A stretch of 64,000 nt of DNA from Sipunculus nudus (Eukaryota > Annelida > Sipuncula > Golfingiida > Sipunculidae). The position numbers and the translations under genes were made by a program. The notes beneath the pieces are model-generated. The model saw nothing but the letters and a program-made list of their open reading frames with translations. It was not told the origin of the DNA and made no database searches. The stretch spans positions 72,862,300 through 72,926,299 of the forward strand of contig CM049314.1 of assembly GCA_026874595.1 (NCBI GenBank). The letters run 5' to 3'. Below are positions 24,516 through 37,975 of this stretch, one piece after another; within the stretch, counting starts at the first letter, position 1; every line of letters starts with the position of its first letter.

Positions 24516-26133
24516 TTGGGTGTAATGTTTTCTTCTTGAGTTCAAACGTGAACAGATCACAACCCATATACGTGTATGTAACATTGTCTCAATTTTGAGA
24601 GAATTAAAATTAAACAATTTTTTTACAAGGCGATGTGACCATATTAATATATGGTGGTGTTTTTGGTTTCTAAAAATCGTCTAGCATTTAAACATAAAAA
24701 AATTTAAAATTGTTAACATTTCATCAGAAAATTAATGTAATTACAAATAGAAGTAACACTAGACCAGGTTTAAAATCAAATCATATCGACACCACGGAAC
24801 TTCTACATCATGCTTACCATGCTGACAAACAAACAAACAAAAAGAGCAGCAAACAGACAAGTGTGAGAACATACCCTTTTGTATGAGGAACTGCATTACT
24901 ATGATCTCTTAATGGTAAGGCCAGTTTAATGGATGAGAAAAAGTAATGATTAAATATTTTTCCATTGATTCCAAAAATGTTTGCACTTTGTGTGTGTGTA
25001 ACATTACGGTTTGTATTTAGTGTGAGCACTTGTTGTATAAATCTTTAACGAATAAAAGTTTTTGTGTAAATCGGTTGTCATTGAATTGATATTTCATGCA
25101 TGAGCAGTTGATCATGAAATTTACACATGATAAAAAAAACGACGAAGAAAAGTTACTAAGCAAAACTCACCACTAATAGCATATTAGGTGTATCCTCATC
25201 ACGTGACCATAATGGAATACATAGGTTCACGAAATGAGCCGACATCTCTTTAGGGCGAAGTATACTGGGTTAGGGTTTACTGATGTTTTGATCCTTTCTG
25301 TTGTTTTTATATCTGAATATCAGTACATTTTACAATGAGTTGTGTTAAGCGAGAGCCGCTTTTCAGCAGGCTCATATTGTATAAGCATGATTCATAGATT
25401 ATTTTAACCATGTAGACTCATCAGGACATATCATTTGATTTTACGCCCTGCTAGGTTATTCCCTTATTGTGTCGATAATTCATTTCCACCACGTTTAAAC
25501 TAATTTTTAATCGTGTTTTACATGACATGCTAATTTTATGGAAATGTTACCCGAGGAAGGAATACCATAGAACGACGAAGAGGACTGTTAATCAATCAGT
25601 GGCTGATATAATGCAATGGAATCCTGGTCTCCAATATTTCAAATATCTTGATTTTATACGCATGAATATTACTAATTTTCTGTTGAAAAGATGATGAAGA
25701 AGACAGAGAAATAATACGTCTTACCATATAAATACTTTTTAATATATAAAGGACTTCTAAATTGACATTGCTATTCACATGATAGCTGAATTAACTGTGA
25801 ATATTACTATCAAGATGCCTACCGCAGGATGACAAAATAAGATCAATAAAATACCGCATGGGAGCCGAAGTGTTAAAACTCGGTATGGTTCGCTTTATTA
25901 AAACTACATGGCTATTCATAAAACCCAGTAGACTTGTCACAACTCATTTTCCATCTCACCAGCGCCTTCTGTGACAAACACTCGTATGACTGGAATACGC
26001 CCGATGCACATGTTCGACTTTTTCTTTTCTTCTTTTTATTTTGCTTTTATTTTGTTTATAAAGGAAGCAGATTCCATTTTTATTGTCTAATAATAAACAT
26101 AAGCATGCGCATTTCCATTACGGATTTTGCCTT
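24516..26133. other. Spacer, matches unit 2 from about 24,815
   Basis: No gene seen. The stretch from 24,815 matches 46,740-48,520 in unit 2, without the SINE pair and long (AT)n tract that unit 2 gained. The empty point lies near 25,735-25,750, where unit 1 keeps a short 'ttaatatataaagg'. Confidence 0.5.
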
Positions 26134-26345
26134 CGTGGCAGGGTGGCAGCGATCTTTTCCTGTCATTTTATATTATATAACGGTGTCATCAAGGCCCGGT
26201 GTCTTCCCTACCTACAGGTCCTAAGTGTGTAATCATCCCTATTGATTTGTCATAACACCCAGGAACCCCCCCGAAGACGCACTCGTTTTGGAGTGATCCA
26301 CGTTCATCCTTCACTTGGAGCCTGCATGGCGTTCACAATGGGTCT
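26134..26345 (-). mobile_element. SINE S1 fragment (tail and core)
   Basis: On the minus strand this carries the S1 tail and core ('aaggcccggtgtc' and 'gacgcactcgtttt' on the plus strand) but lacks the tRNA-like head. The full-length counterpart is at 48,621-48,929 in unit 2, so the head and about 200 bp of flank were lost in unit 1 after the duplication. Confidence 0.6.
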
Positions 26346-29300
26346 GCATATTACTACAATTCCAGTGATTCACTTGTGAAGGTGTGACCTTTTCCTCGAA
26401 GTGAACAAACACACGTTTTGTAAGACGTCTTGTAAGGATCGGGAGGGTTGATGAATTTATTTCTATATTAATGTGAAGACATTTTTAAATAGGGGGTTGA
26501 CCCCAACTTTACCCCCCCCCCCCTCGCCACCTCCGCCTAGTGCAAAACCATTGATTTCATTTTTTTTTTTTTTATTCTCCCATTTATATCTACTCTAGAT
26601 ATCTAATACGGCTGAATGTCAAAGCTGAAAATTGGGCGCAATATTAGTCCACGCTTCACAAATTTGCAAAGGGTATTCATTTTATTTTTACATAAAACTT
26701 ATTCTCAAGGTCCTACAACCCGATTATCGCTCAGTTGTGAACAAGGGGCTTCCATTGGTTTCATACATTATATTAAATATTTTTTACTGTGTTAAAAGGC
26801 CCTTTTACACAGCTAACCAACGCTAACATATGGCCCTAAAATCTTCATTTATATTTAGATATTAGATTGAGGATTCAGAGGTGCGAGAGCCGACCTTTTT
26901 CGACTTAAATAAAAGGAAAAGCGAATAACATATACTTAATTCCAAAAAGTAGCGTCGGATTTTGCGTCTCACCCCGCTTTTACCCCATACTTCTGCATGC
27001 AAACATCTACTAGCACGCCGGTCTTACTTTTTTTTGCAATGTAAGGGTGCTGAGCCCCAACAGCCCCCCCCCCCCCCACTTCGAAGTCCCTCCTGTATCC
27101 GCCATTTTGGTGGTACAATGTGCGGTATGGTCGATATGCCGCCACTTGACTAAGTCTATATGGTAATGATTAACTGTACGGAAACCGCATTGCATCATGG
27201 TAAGACATACGTGGGAGTGGTCGCCACCTTCTTGTGTGATGTTGAGATACTCAAACTCGCAAACCGTGTCTTACAACAGAACGTATGTCGTACAGAGCAG
27301 GATTAAAGCCTGTGGCGAAAAAGGTTTCTATTAGAATTCCATGCTGAAATTTTCTTTCCTACGTCATTTGTTGCCGGATTATCTAAAGTGATACCTTTCT
27401 GGGCTGATGTTTAGGTTGCAGAAATTTTAAGGTTAAACTGGTTAACGGCGTCAATAGATATTTTGTGTAGTAATTTGACAGGACTACGCGGAATGCAATA
27501 CCGTAATTCCAGGCTCTCGTAAATATTACATAACCATTAAGGTATATAATAAGGGATTTTTTTCTAATTTTACATCTGCTTTGTCAAATCAGAGCGAGCA
27601 AGAGAGAAAGATGAAAAAGACAGGATATGATATCCAATATCTATGAATTGTGTAGCCCTGTGGTGTTGTTTAGGGCTTCCATTGGAAACAAGTTAATAAT
27701 GGGGAAACTGATCACATATGCTATGATTTTCTGGGGTGGATTATGTTATAAAATATTGTAGGAGCTACAGAAATATGAGAAATGTGTCTGAATTAGGGTA
27801 GATATACCAGAGTGTAAACATAACAAAGAGGCTGCAAAACAGGGCGGTCCAGCCTGAACAAATAAGTGCTGACATCTGGTGAGTAAGGAATAGACTATAC
27901 TGTGCCTCACATCTCAACTATCATTAGGGAGGATTAAGCCGTTGTGGAAACCGTGTTAAATTTCCAAGTAGAAACACGCTTTAGTTATTGAATAACAGGT
28001 GCAGACAGACTAGTCCGGAGCTGAATCCTGGATTAACCCCCCTCCAGCCCCCACGCCCGGTCATCCGGCGTCTAGCACCACTGTGACATATCCTGTTCTA
28101 CTGGAAGTCAGACCCCACTATACACTCAAATACCAACCCCAGTGACGGTACATTTTACGTCGGTATCATGATATGTATTATGTTTTATCTTCCGGGAGCG
28201 ATATCATGCCTGTCCTTCAAAATTTTCCAATATTCCCGAACATTGTATAAGGACAGGGTTCGCTGGTACATTTACAATACAAGGTGAGCGTGATTTATGC
28301 ATTGCTGCCATGTATAATTATGGGGAATATTTTGAGAGAGAGAGTTGTTTTACAGGGACAAGCATGATATCACTCACAAAGGAAAAAGCATGCTACATTT
28401 CATATTTCTGAGTTAAATATACTATTGGCGCCGATACGATATAAGATTATAGCAGGACAAGCGTTCCGGTACGATATGACGGCCGGTAAAACAGGATGGG
28501 CCCGGGGGGGCAGATTCCAGTTAGGACCCAGTGTGTCTGGTATGGGACATCATTGTCCAGGCAGACATAAATACAGGCTTGCATGGGCTACACACAAACA
28601 CACACAGACAGGAACAAGGAAAGACATAATATCGCTAGTATTCTTCTTAGGATTTCTCACGCATCATGAAATCCCTTTAAACTCAGTCTCAATTAATATA
28701 TGCTGTTGATATGAACCGTTATTTCTGTTGGTTCGCTAAGGTTCCAGCAAAAGTTTTAGGAAAATTAATGTACCCTAAAATGGCAAAACATTACCAGGTA
28801 CATTTAAATTAAATAACGAAAGGTACCAGTTTGTCAAACTATAACGATGAACTATGGGATGAATTAACCGATAAAACTAATAAACGTAAAATAATTCAAT
28901 GAGCCAGTCTTTTCTTCTGATGTCATCACTCTTTTATAACATGAAATCTGCATTATAAGGAATGCAAGCCTCCTCTATGTAGGAGTCCCGATTGCCGGAT
29001 GTTCCCAAACCATATTTGCATTCAATTATTATGCTCATATACCCAGGTTTATGAAGTAACATTTGTGAAAATTGCTTGATTACGTTATTTCACCCGGATC
29101 ACGAGTCGGATCCACACCAAAATCTAATCGGTCCGTCATTGGCCAATCCCAGAAATTTCATTGGGTTCTGAACGAACACACAAACACACACACACACACA
29201 CACTCGAACAGGGATGAAAGCATACCCTCGTAGAGAATGTAACTACGGCTTCTGCTACGGGGCTGATCGTGAAAAATCCCACGATCTCCCTGTGCTCAAT

Positions 29301-30520
29301 CACTATATCACAGAAGCGGGTCAGGTCCCCACATATACCTGTCTTTTTTGTATAAAGTTGGCAAAGGCGTGGTATTGAAGCTGAGAATATATTTAAATGA
29401 TACAAAAACATAAGGCGATCGATCAATTCGTTGGTAGACTGAACACGACATGTTTATGTAGAGACGCCATTCAACAAGTTTCGTGTTTAAATATGTGTAA
29501 ATATTTCATGAATCAGACCATACAGTTCCATCAACTGGTTCTGTTTGCGTGTTGCATAGCAACTGAAAAGCAAACTAAATGTCGTCCTTGATAGGTAAAA
29601 CCTGACTCCTGACTGCTCTCTACTAGTTACATTTTTTTATATCTATATCTTTTTGAATAGCACTCTCACAGAAACTCCATAACATGGTTATCTGTTGAAG
29701 TCCACCCACAGTTTCTTTTTCTTCGTCGTCGTATTATTATTATTATAATTATTATTATTATTATTATTACATTTATAGGACGCAACATATCTAAGCATGA
29801 ATGCTTAATAGACTGTATATAGTACCACATTTTAATGAACAAAATTGATAACAATTATAAAACAAATTATTTTTAGCGTCACCCAAAACATCAAAAGCCA
29901 CTATAAATACACTTTCCTAAATAGATGGGTCTTTAACCAACACGAACATTTGACTGTGGCTTGTTTTATATTTCCGTGTCAGTATTGTCTCTCTGTACGC
30001 TTTTTGCGCTAGTCGGGTTCCCACGGGAGATCAGGAGGACGCCATTTTGAACATTTCAAAAAACGCTATGTGACACATTGCGCAGACTCGAACTCACAAG
30101 AGTTTATAGGCGTCACAATCTGACCCACAGAATATACTGTTGCTTCTGCAATCACCAGAGGCGTAGGTTATGATAAAGTGAACAGGGTAGTGTAGTCCAC
30201 TGAAACCTGAGAATGAGCACGAGTGCTTTATTCCATTATACAAACGTACACGAGTACATGAGTACCTTAATTATGTTTTTCTACTTTTGATGGGACACAA
30301 GAGGAACATGCCGCCCGTCCCCCATCAAGGGTGACAGACCATAATATATTAACCCCCCCCCCCCCCCAAAAAAATAATAATAATAATACAAAGACGCGTA
30401 CATATTTTGCTAAATAATCAAATATCATTTTATCATTAAAATATACTCTTAATTCAGTCCCTTAAAGAATTTAATAAATCCACAAACATTAACAAAATAT
30501 GTCACATGACGTGGTGCAAA
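26346..30520. other. Gene-free end of unit 1, with simple repeats
   Basis: No gene seen. It holds poly-C tracts (about 26,512-26,523, 27,065-27,078 and 30,353-30,367), an (AC)n tract at about 29,178-29,203 and an (ATT/ATA)n tract at about 29,730-29,769. The stretch 27,840-28,870 has no counterpart in unit 2. The right arm of a hairpin repeat (see 52,719-52,908) is at about 28,925-28,998. Confidence 0.5.
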
Positions 30521-33500
30521 GTTTCTCCAATATCAATGGATTGCAGCCTTCCATAAATTAATAAAACACCAAACTGAAGCTTACTCAACTGGCCTCAGCT
30601 GGGGAATTCGATACCATATTGCATGATGTTCTGACGGCACTATGTAAAATGTTTATTTATTCGCTGCCAGTTTCATTATACGCCCGATGCATCTCACTGC
30701 ATGGTGTCAAACTAAATAGTCATACACGGTTCCATTTCCCCTGTCCACCTATTTTTCTTGAAAATGTTTATATCATGTACTAAAGCTTACCTTGATTTAC
30801 CCCAGAATTAAGTCAATCAAATGTTGCGATTTCCTAACAGCAAAATAATGCTCTCCAATATATGGATCCATATGATCGATTCAGATAGAGTTATTAATGA
30901 ACAGATGTATGCTTTTCCGACATATTTGTGACCACCTTAGCTGACGAACTTAAACTGCATACATTAGACGATTTGTAGAGATGACGGTACCGTGGTATTT
31001 ATACGTCACACATTTGTTACATCACACATATGTCCCCCTACATTAAACCTAAAACCATATAAGGTAACTTGAACCGACGCAGTTATTTCTGCAGCTCTTT
31101 CCAGAAAGGTCAACACCGTCATGGCGTCACAAAGTAAATATATTTATTTCCTGCTTATTTATATAAATGATCATAAATTGCCACATTACCTCCCGTGATT
31201 AAAGGTAACTTGTAGTCCCAAACAAAACAGTTTGAAAGAAATAACGCGAAAAAGCAGGTGAACAGGGGTTTTGAACAGAGTATAGTAAAACTGGTATCTG
31301 ATAGAACTGTCTTACAAGCCCTGAATTTTTATAACAAAAAATAGGTACACGGATCTGTCTGATGGCACTGTCTGATAAATGTGGATAAAAGTAACCGCAC
31401 GATAAATGACTTTGTTATACTGCCGTCTGTATTCAGGATATTATATGCACTACCCGTTCCTTATCCGTTCGTAGCTAGTTAAGTTTCATTCCAAATACGT
31501 CATACTAAAATAAAGACAACATGTGTTGTTAATAGATAAAAAAAAACACACCCGTAACAAGTGAACCTTGTGCTCCATAGGCCATAGGTATATCAAGCGG
31601 GAGGATAATTTGTAAATAAATAAACAACAGATCAAGAAAATTATTATTTTAAACCCCTATGCCCAACATATATATAACAGAATTATATCGTGTTTGTTGA
31701 AGCCCTAGGAACATTTTGTAATGTCTTACTCTGTCAGTAAGAGAGCTTTGCCCTGAGTAACAAGCAGCTTTTTGACTTGATACACATTTGCCGTCAGGTA
31801 CCGCTGCGATAGCCACATAAACTTTGAGAAATGTATTAGATTATGGAGGAACCACCTTAAAGACACACTTTGCATCATTCACGAGATTTCAAGAATATAA
31901 TTCACATATCCAAAGGGTGATCACAGGGGAGTTCCGTGACAAATGTCAAGTGAGACCACCGTTAGTTATATTATAGGCGATGGACGCGACTAGAAAAAAT
32001 GCAGAATTTTTACCGTGATTTTAAGATATTGAGCCATGATCCTATATATCTTTTTAAATGTGCCGACCAATTGAATTCCTCCCAATGAAAACACAAAATT
32101 AGGTGAATAAGTTCCTATGAAATTCGTGCAAACAAACCGGGGAAGAGTCTGGCATTTCAAGGATCCCCCAGAATTTTTGAGGGTCCTATTGGCCGAATTT
32201 CATATGGTTGGTGTATTCGTCGGTCGTAAAAAAAGTGTCGTATGACAAATTAATTGAGATTCCTCAGTTCTGGTTCCGACCCGTAGAAGCTTTGGAAATG
32301 CTGCCGATTTTCCATAAATAGGGCATTTGGACCATTTCGTTAGAGATTATTCGCTGAGGTTTTTATCAATATTTCACTAATTTACTTTTCAGTCATTAAC
32401 CAGATTGAAATGGATTACTTTTACCTTTGGAAAGAAACGGTCTCTCTTTTTTCTTGTATTAATGAGACTCTATCAAACAATGATATGCTTTATTGAACGC
32501 AGTACCTCGACACACAACTGTAAATTTTCCATTTCCATGTCTAGTACATTCATATTAATTATAGCCCCATGCAGTGGCAAAATAATGAATGTAACGCCTC
32601 TATATGCATGATATTAACGGAACATAAATGTTTTGCTAGATATGTTAATACAGACTGTATATACAGCTCACGATTTTGGTGAATCTTCTGCTACTTTCAA
32701 CTGTTATCCTGTGGCATATATGGACAGAAATAACAGAGAATATATATAAAAAAATGTCATTTTATTTAAAAGAAATAATAGAATAAAACCTTGCCCACTA
32801 CTGTCCTAATACACAGAACGTGATGCATTACGGACAAAATTGATAATAAAATGCAAAAACCATCGTCTATTGTTCACAGGTGAATACGTAACCGCAATAC
32901 TCAGGAAGTTCAATCTTCATATGGTAAAATGTCCTGATTGGTTCCCAGTGAGAACCAAAAAGTAGGTCAATGTGACCTATATTCTTCGTGTTATGGCTAG
33001 ACATCCTAAAACACACCGTCTGTCCTTTAACAGCAAACAAATCGTAGTTATAAGATCAAGAGAGTTCAAATTCACAAGCTGGAAGGCCCTGCCATGTCTT
33101 TTGCTGAAACAAAAAAAATAGCTCATCGACTTTGATTCACTTCGTTAATTAGCATAAACTTAGGAAGCCAACCGTCCGTATGTTAACTGCCAACAAATAG
33201 AAATTATTAGAACAAGGAAGGTCATTCTGCACTTTCTTAATCGTCCTGATGGGTCCTCTGGGGAAACCAAAGTGTAGGCCACGATATCCCATATTCTACG
33301 AGTTCGCAAGTAAATACTTCAGAATTGGTCCATATGTTACCAGGGCACAATTCATAACCGTAAGGCCCGGAAAGTTCAAACTCCATACAAACTGCTGACA
33401 GGTCTAGATATGTCCCTGTGGAAAGAGAAAAGTAGGTCACTGTGAACCATAATTTCACCTGTACTAAGAAAAGCTACTTTCAGTAAAATAGTTAAGGCCA

Positions 33501-36456
33501 GATTGCTCAAGAAATGTCTTTTTGGATTGTCATGACATTCCGAATGTTAATAGACCTTACAGTACTGCTGCAGGACACTGGTGGCGCCATCTGCAAACTC
33601 ACTTGTATATCTGAGTAGCCTTCCATCTAAACTTCAGTAGGGCAGAAACTGCACCTTGTAAAATTTCTTAAATTTTATGTATTTATATGTGTTTCAGAAT
33701 GCTAGTGTTTTTTTATCATAAGCAAGGCAAACATTGTAGCTGTTAGTTACCGATGTATATACATCAAGGCATTATGTAATAACTCAAGAGAACAAAATAG
33801 ACATAGTTCAAAGATACAAGTGCTGTTTTTTCAGAAGCTCAGAAGTCTGCACAGGACATAGTAGGGTATAAATGCTTAACATTAGAAATCGGAAGTTTAG
33901 ATTCTACAAGTAAACTGGCTGATGTAAAAGTTAATTTGAAACCCTAAATTAAGTCACTCTGTTGTATATGTATAGAGTGTGTCATTTTTGGGTCAGCTGA
34001 GCGTTAAGGCACAGGGGCCATTTGTTTTATTTAGGTACAAAGACAGAAATTCCAATCAACAATTCAATTTCAAGAAACATTTACTGCACATTCAGGATTC
34101 TCCGATTATAAGAGTCAAAAGGCAGTTTTCTTTATCCTGCTCCAAGTAATCCGTAAATTTCCTTCGCATGGCGATGTAGTCAGCTCCATCATAACAATAA
34201 ATAATAAAATGTATTATTATTCTAAATTTTAACTCTTGTCAAACATGAAAACCCTGTTTGCCAATTTCCAAGTCTCGTGTTTGATACTTAAAATAAAAAG
34301 AGGGCAACATTTCAGAAAATAAACTTATTAATGCATTGTTGAATACTTTTGTGTATTGTGTATTTCTTTTGTTATTTTTATATAATTTGTAACCATTTGA
34401 GCTAGGATAGACTTTACAGGAAATGAATCGATGATCCTCTCATCCAAACTGCTAGCTTCGTCCCAGAACAGAGTCTTTCTACCTCAAAAGGCCTTGTGTC
34501 CTTAAAGTCTGTCAAACCTGTCAAAGTTATACATCAACTAATGGTATTGTGATCATCTTTTCATGGTATTCATTACTGATGGTGTTCAGTCGGCCGAAAG
34601 AGCGTCAGTCTATGGTTAGAATAGAAGTAAATGAGTTTCAGCGATTCTTTTGTTCCTTGCAGCTTTCTGATTACACGACATGGAACCCCATTTAGCAGTG
34701 GAAAATTTACATCAATAATTCCTGAATACGGCAGATAACAGGAGCAGTTATAAACATTGTACTATCGTATTACTATCGCAATAATATGGTTAGAATGTAA
34801 GTAAATGGGTTTCAGTGATTTTTCTTCTGTTCGCTGCAGCATTCCGATTTCACGACATGATAATCCCCATTGAGCAGGTCATTATTAAGTGGAAACTTAA
34901 ATCAATAAACCCGGAATACCGGCGATTTCCGGAGCAGTTGTAAACGTACCATTATCATACTTGAGGCTTTTTTCTTGAGAATCAGAAACAATTCCCTTAA
35001 TCACATTTCGTCTTTGTCAATATATCGAAATTGCACATAATAAAAGTCTCCTGTATTCTTGTATGATAAACCAGCTGGCATCCTCATAATTTTTGCTTCT
35101 TTTTTTGAAACCAAAAAAATACATTTCTCAAATTTTGTTTCATTTATGTCAATCCTTCGAAACTTATACGTGCTGATAGTCTGCTATGATCTAGTAATAT
35201 AAACCAAATTTGCAGATTTCCTTAGGAAAAATTGGTGATATAAGAAAATTCACATTTCAAGAACATTTTTGAGTCATCGTCTACATGTCTAATGAAACTG
35301 ACTGGTGAATTTATCATATTTCATAAACCAGTGTACAATACAGGGTGTCGTTATACCAGCAGCTGTTATTCTAAATATTTGACGTGTTTATAATATAAAC
35401 CAATTTAGTATAATAGACTGAAGAGAACGGGGAAACCGATGAACCTGGAGAAAACCACGGCCTTGTACTGGCAACTACAATCCACTCTTATGGCCACGCC
35501 GGGGATCGAACCCTGGTCGCCAGCGGAGAAAGCCGAGCATTTTACCAATTCGAATGCTTGGTGAAGTGTTTCATGAATCTGCATCTGGCTAACTCACAAA
35601 ACGCTATATAAACAAATGTTATGCTCTCTTGTCAGTTTTTCCAGCAGTTATTTATTACCTCCTTCAACAGGTTTGTGTTTTTGCCGGCGTTGGTTTGTTT
35701 GTTTGTCTGTTTTTTGTCAAACATGGTCGGATAACCATCTGGATCCAGGAATTTATTAGGGAAAAATGCTACATTCCTGACAATGCCATATGGGGGTACT
35801 GAGCTGCCTTGGTTGATATTTACGCTCTCTGAGTGCTTTTCTAGGTTTGCACTCTGCGTTGTTAAAATCTACCGTTAAAGTAACGTTTCATCAACAAAAT
35901 TAGTAAGTTCGGTGTTCTTGCTAATTGTACCATGGTAAGTAGACACAACATTGAACGAACAAAAAAGTACCAGAAAAAAAACTACAACCTAATCCGAACA
36001 CAATATATAATAAATTGAAAAAGGTTTGTAAATATAGTCCAAAACAGGTGATTTTTTTAACGGAAGGAAGCCACGTTAGTGTTAAAGACTAAGCCAAAAA
36101 TGAGTTAATTTCACGGATTAAGTGGTGTACTCTTTTTTTTAATAATAGTTCTCAAGATTTTTACAAACAATCTCTTACTAGATGGACCGCAATATTATTA
36201 CAATGATATGTTATTTCTTTAAAATTATAATTATTATTTGTATGTCAGCTTTTCCATTTAAGGGTCTAGTAATATCCTATGGTCAGAAACTAGAACTTTT
36301 CATAATATAAGATGACATTTCCACAGATTTTAAAACAAAATAAAACTATGGTCGATTGCTAAAACTGTAACTGTACCGGTAATGAGGTATTAAGTAGCAA
36401 ACTTCAGTGAGTAATGGGCCCACGGAACGATTTTCCCGCCGAAACAAAAAAGTGCA
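30521..36456. other. Gene-free start of unit 2
   Basis: No gene seen. It is continuous through the point where unit 1 carries the 2.2 kb transposon, and so gives the empty site at about 34,885-34,905. Near 34,720-34,960 a short stretch is locally doubled: 'cagataacaggagcagtt' at 34,732 and 'cgatttccggagcagttg' at 34,923. A phrase with 'ggatcgaaccctggtcgcc' at 35,504 resembles a tRNA-type B box inside a small dispersed repeat (about 35,430-35,560). Confidence 0.5.
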
Positions 36457-36545
36457 GCATTAGTAACAGACTAATCGATTGAATCCTGTATTGTATCCGC
36501 CTCTGGTTATATAAGGGGCTCTCTTGAGCGACGAGCCTTAGTAAA
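36457..36545 (+). promoter_or_regulatory. Conserved upstream block of the A-type gene (unit 2 copy)
   Basis: Same block as 12,257-12,346 and 61,744-61,830. Here it contains a good TATA-like sequence, tatataagg (36,508-36,516), where both other copies read catacgtgg or catacatcg. The downstream gene is dead, so the TATA-like match is not evidence of present activity. Confidence 0.35.
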
Positions 36546-37452
36546 TAGTGCAAAAGATGTTAACAATAACACCGATTATTAAATCAATCAGTCTTCAAAA
36601 GTTTGAAAGAATCTTTTTTTTGTCCCCTGTTATACCATTCGTGTCCGTTAGCATGTGACGTGGACAACTCGGTTAATGTTCCCTTAAGTGCGGGACTGCT
36701 CTTGTCTCCACGTTTCAGCCCGGTAAAATATCAGCACGATAAAATGGGAACTGGATACCAAGAGAACATTTTGCAGTTTATAGAGCACATTGATATTTTT
36801 AAATAACTGGTCTATAAATTGTTTCATTAACAATAGGGGGCTTTCTCCATTGAAGATGTTCTTCGTTAACTAAGAATCAGGAAAGAAAAACATGGTAAAT
36901 TTTTCTTTATCAAGCAAAGTTCCTGAAGAAGAGCTCGAGAAAAATGGTTTGGTAATCATGTACCGCATCAACTTCTCAGCTGCTGCTGATTGAAAGATCC
37001 CTATTGGCCAAGAAATGAAAGCATTTTCCGGATTCATGATTATCATCTGCTTCTTGGGTACTTACAACAAAGTCTTCCTTAACTAATTGCTTCCTGCTTA
37101 CGCTAACAATCCAGAGTGTAATTCTTTCGAATGGTTTTCTGAAGAAAAAAAACATTGCCGACTCTTAAAGGAGGGTTAAAATGAAGCGTCGTAAGTGAGT
37201 TCTGCACACACTGACTTGTACAAAGCTATAAACCAGCCCTGTAGATGGTATCCTATGTTTCACGCCACGGCTGGTATCTCTCAACGTATGACTGAGTTGC
37301 TAGGTACAGCTATACCATAAAATATATAAGAGGAGTAACGAAGTATTATGTTTTGTTTTTCCTCAATTATCTTTTGAGATGATTGTTCCAATAACGTTCT
37401 ACATATTGATCGTAAACTTGGGTCTCCGTGAAAATGATTTGGCTCTTTCTAA

Positions 37453-37725
37453 ATTATTCAATACTCCCTGGTACGTCTTACTGATAAAATAGTTGGATTC
37501 AAGTCTTGTCGCCCAGACCATTGCCTTGGCCTCTGCCAGGAAAGACCAAAATGCAACACAGTGGAATGGACTGCAGCTGAGATTATGTGCCGGTTTTACA
37601 ACAACAATGTAAATGATACTACTTTCTTCAGCTCTGATCAGACCGACCTGTACATTGCAATGGAACAGGTCTGTGAATGGACTCTTGTGTTTCATGAAAC
37701 GGCTGTTTTTTCAGCGTATAACTGA
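37453..37725 (+). pseudogene. Divergent PAN-like fragment inside the chimera
   Basis: An open stretch of 90 codons bounded by stops. It contains HCLGLCQERPKCNTVEW, then MCRFYNNNVNDTTFFSS and DQTDLYIAMEQVCEWTLVF. The four cysteines keep the C-x3-C-x5-C-x11-C spacing of the intact genes, and the TDLYIAM and W-LVFH anchors are kept, but most other residues differ. It lacks a start codon and signal peptide. It could be a relic of a third paralogue or an exon of an intron-containing relative. It goes out of frame into the B-type sequence that follows. Confidence 0.6.
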
Positions 37726-37975
37726 GTTATGGACAACGCCAGGTGCTACCGACCTAACTTCTTGGGATGGCGACCTGTCAAATCCTGCAGCCACTGCGTC
37801 AGGTCTTAACAAATGCGGACTTATAGAAATCTGGGAATCTCTAAACCCATGGGTGATCAAGTTTGCGTTGTACGAGGGTGGTAGGGAAATTGTTCCTCTG
37901 AACTTTAACGGAACAAAAAGTGATAAAATCAGCTGGTTTACGTTGAGAGGTTTGAATCTGGTACATTTGGAAATA

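Larger units (their letters stand above)
3765..30520. repeat. Segmental duplication unit 1 (about 26.8 kb)
   Basis: First of three direct tandem copies. Blocks matching unit 2 in the same order and orientation are: 3,765-5,950 with 30,521-32,700; 7,000-8,620 with 33,100-34,900; 10,860-11,930 with 34,910-36,010; 12,250-12,930 with 36,440-37,160; 18,170-20,740 with 38,916-45,465 (interrupted by a transposon); 24,815-26,880 with 46,740-49,610; 27,100-27,900 with 51,060-51,850; and 28,880-30,520 with 52,790-54,369. Unit 1 has its own insertions: a 2.2 kb element, a satellite with a pogo-like element, and a 4 kb spacer between its two gene copies. Boundaries were read by eye and are good to some tens of bases. 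Confidence 0.85.

Noticed and set aside
36508-36516. tatataagg as an active promoter element
   Set aside because: The downstream copy is a pseudogene and the two other copies lack the motif.
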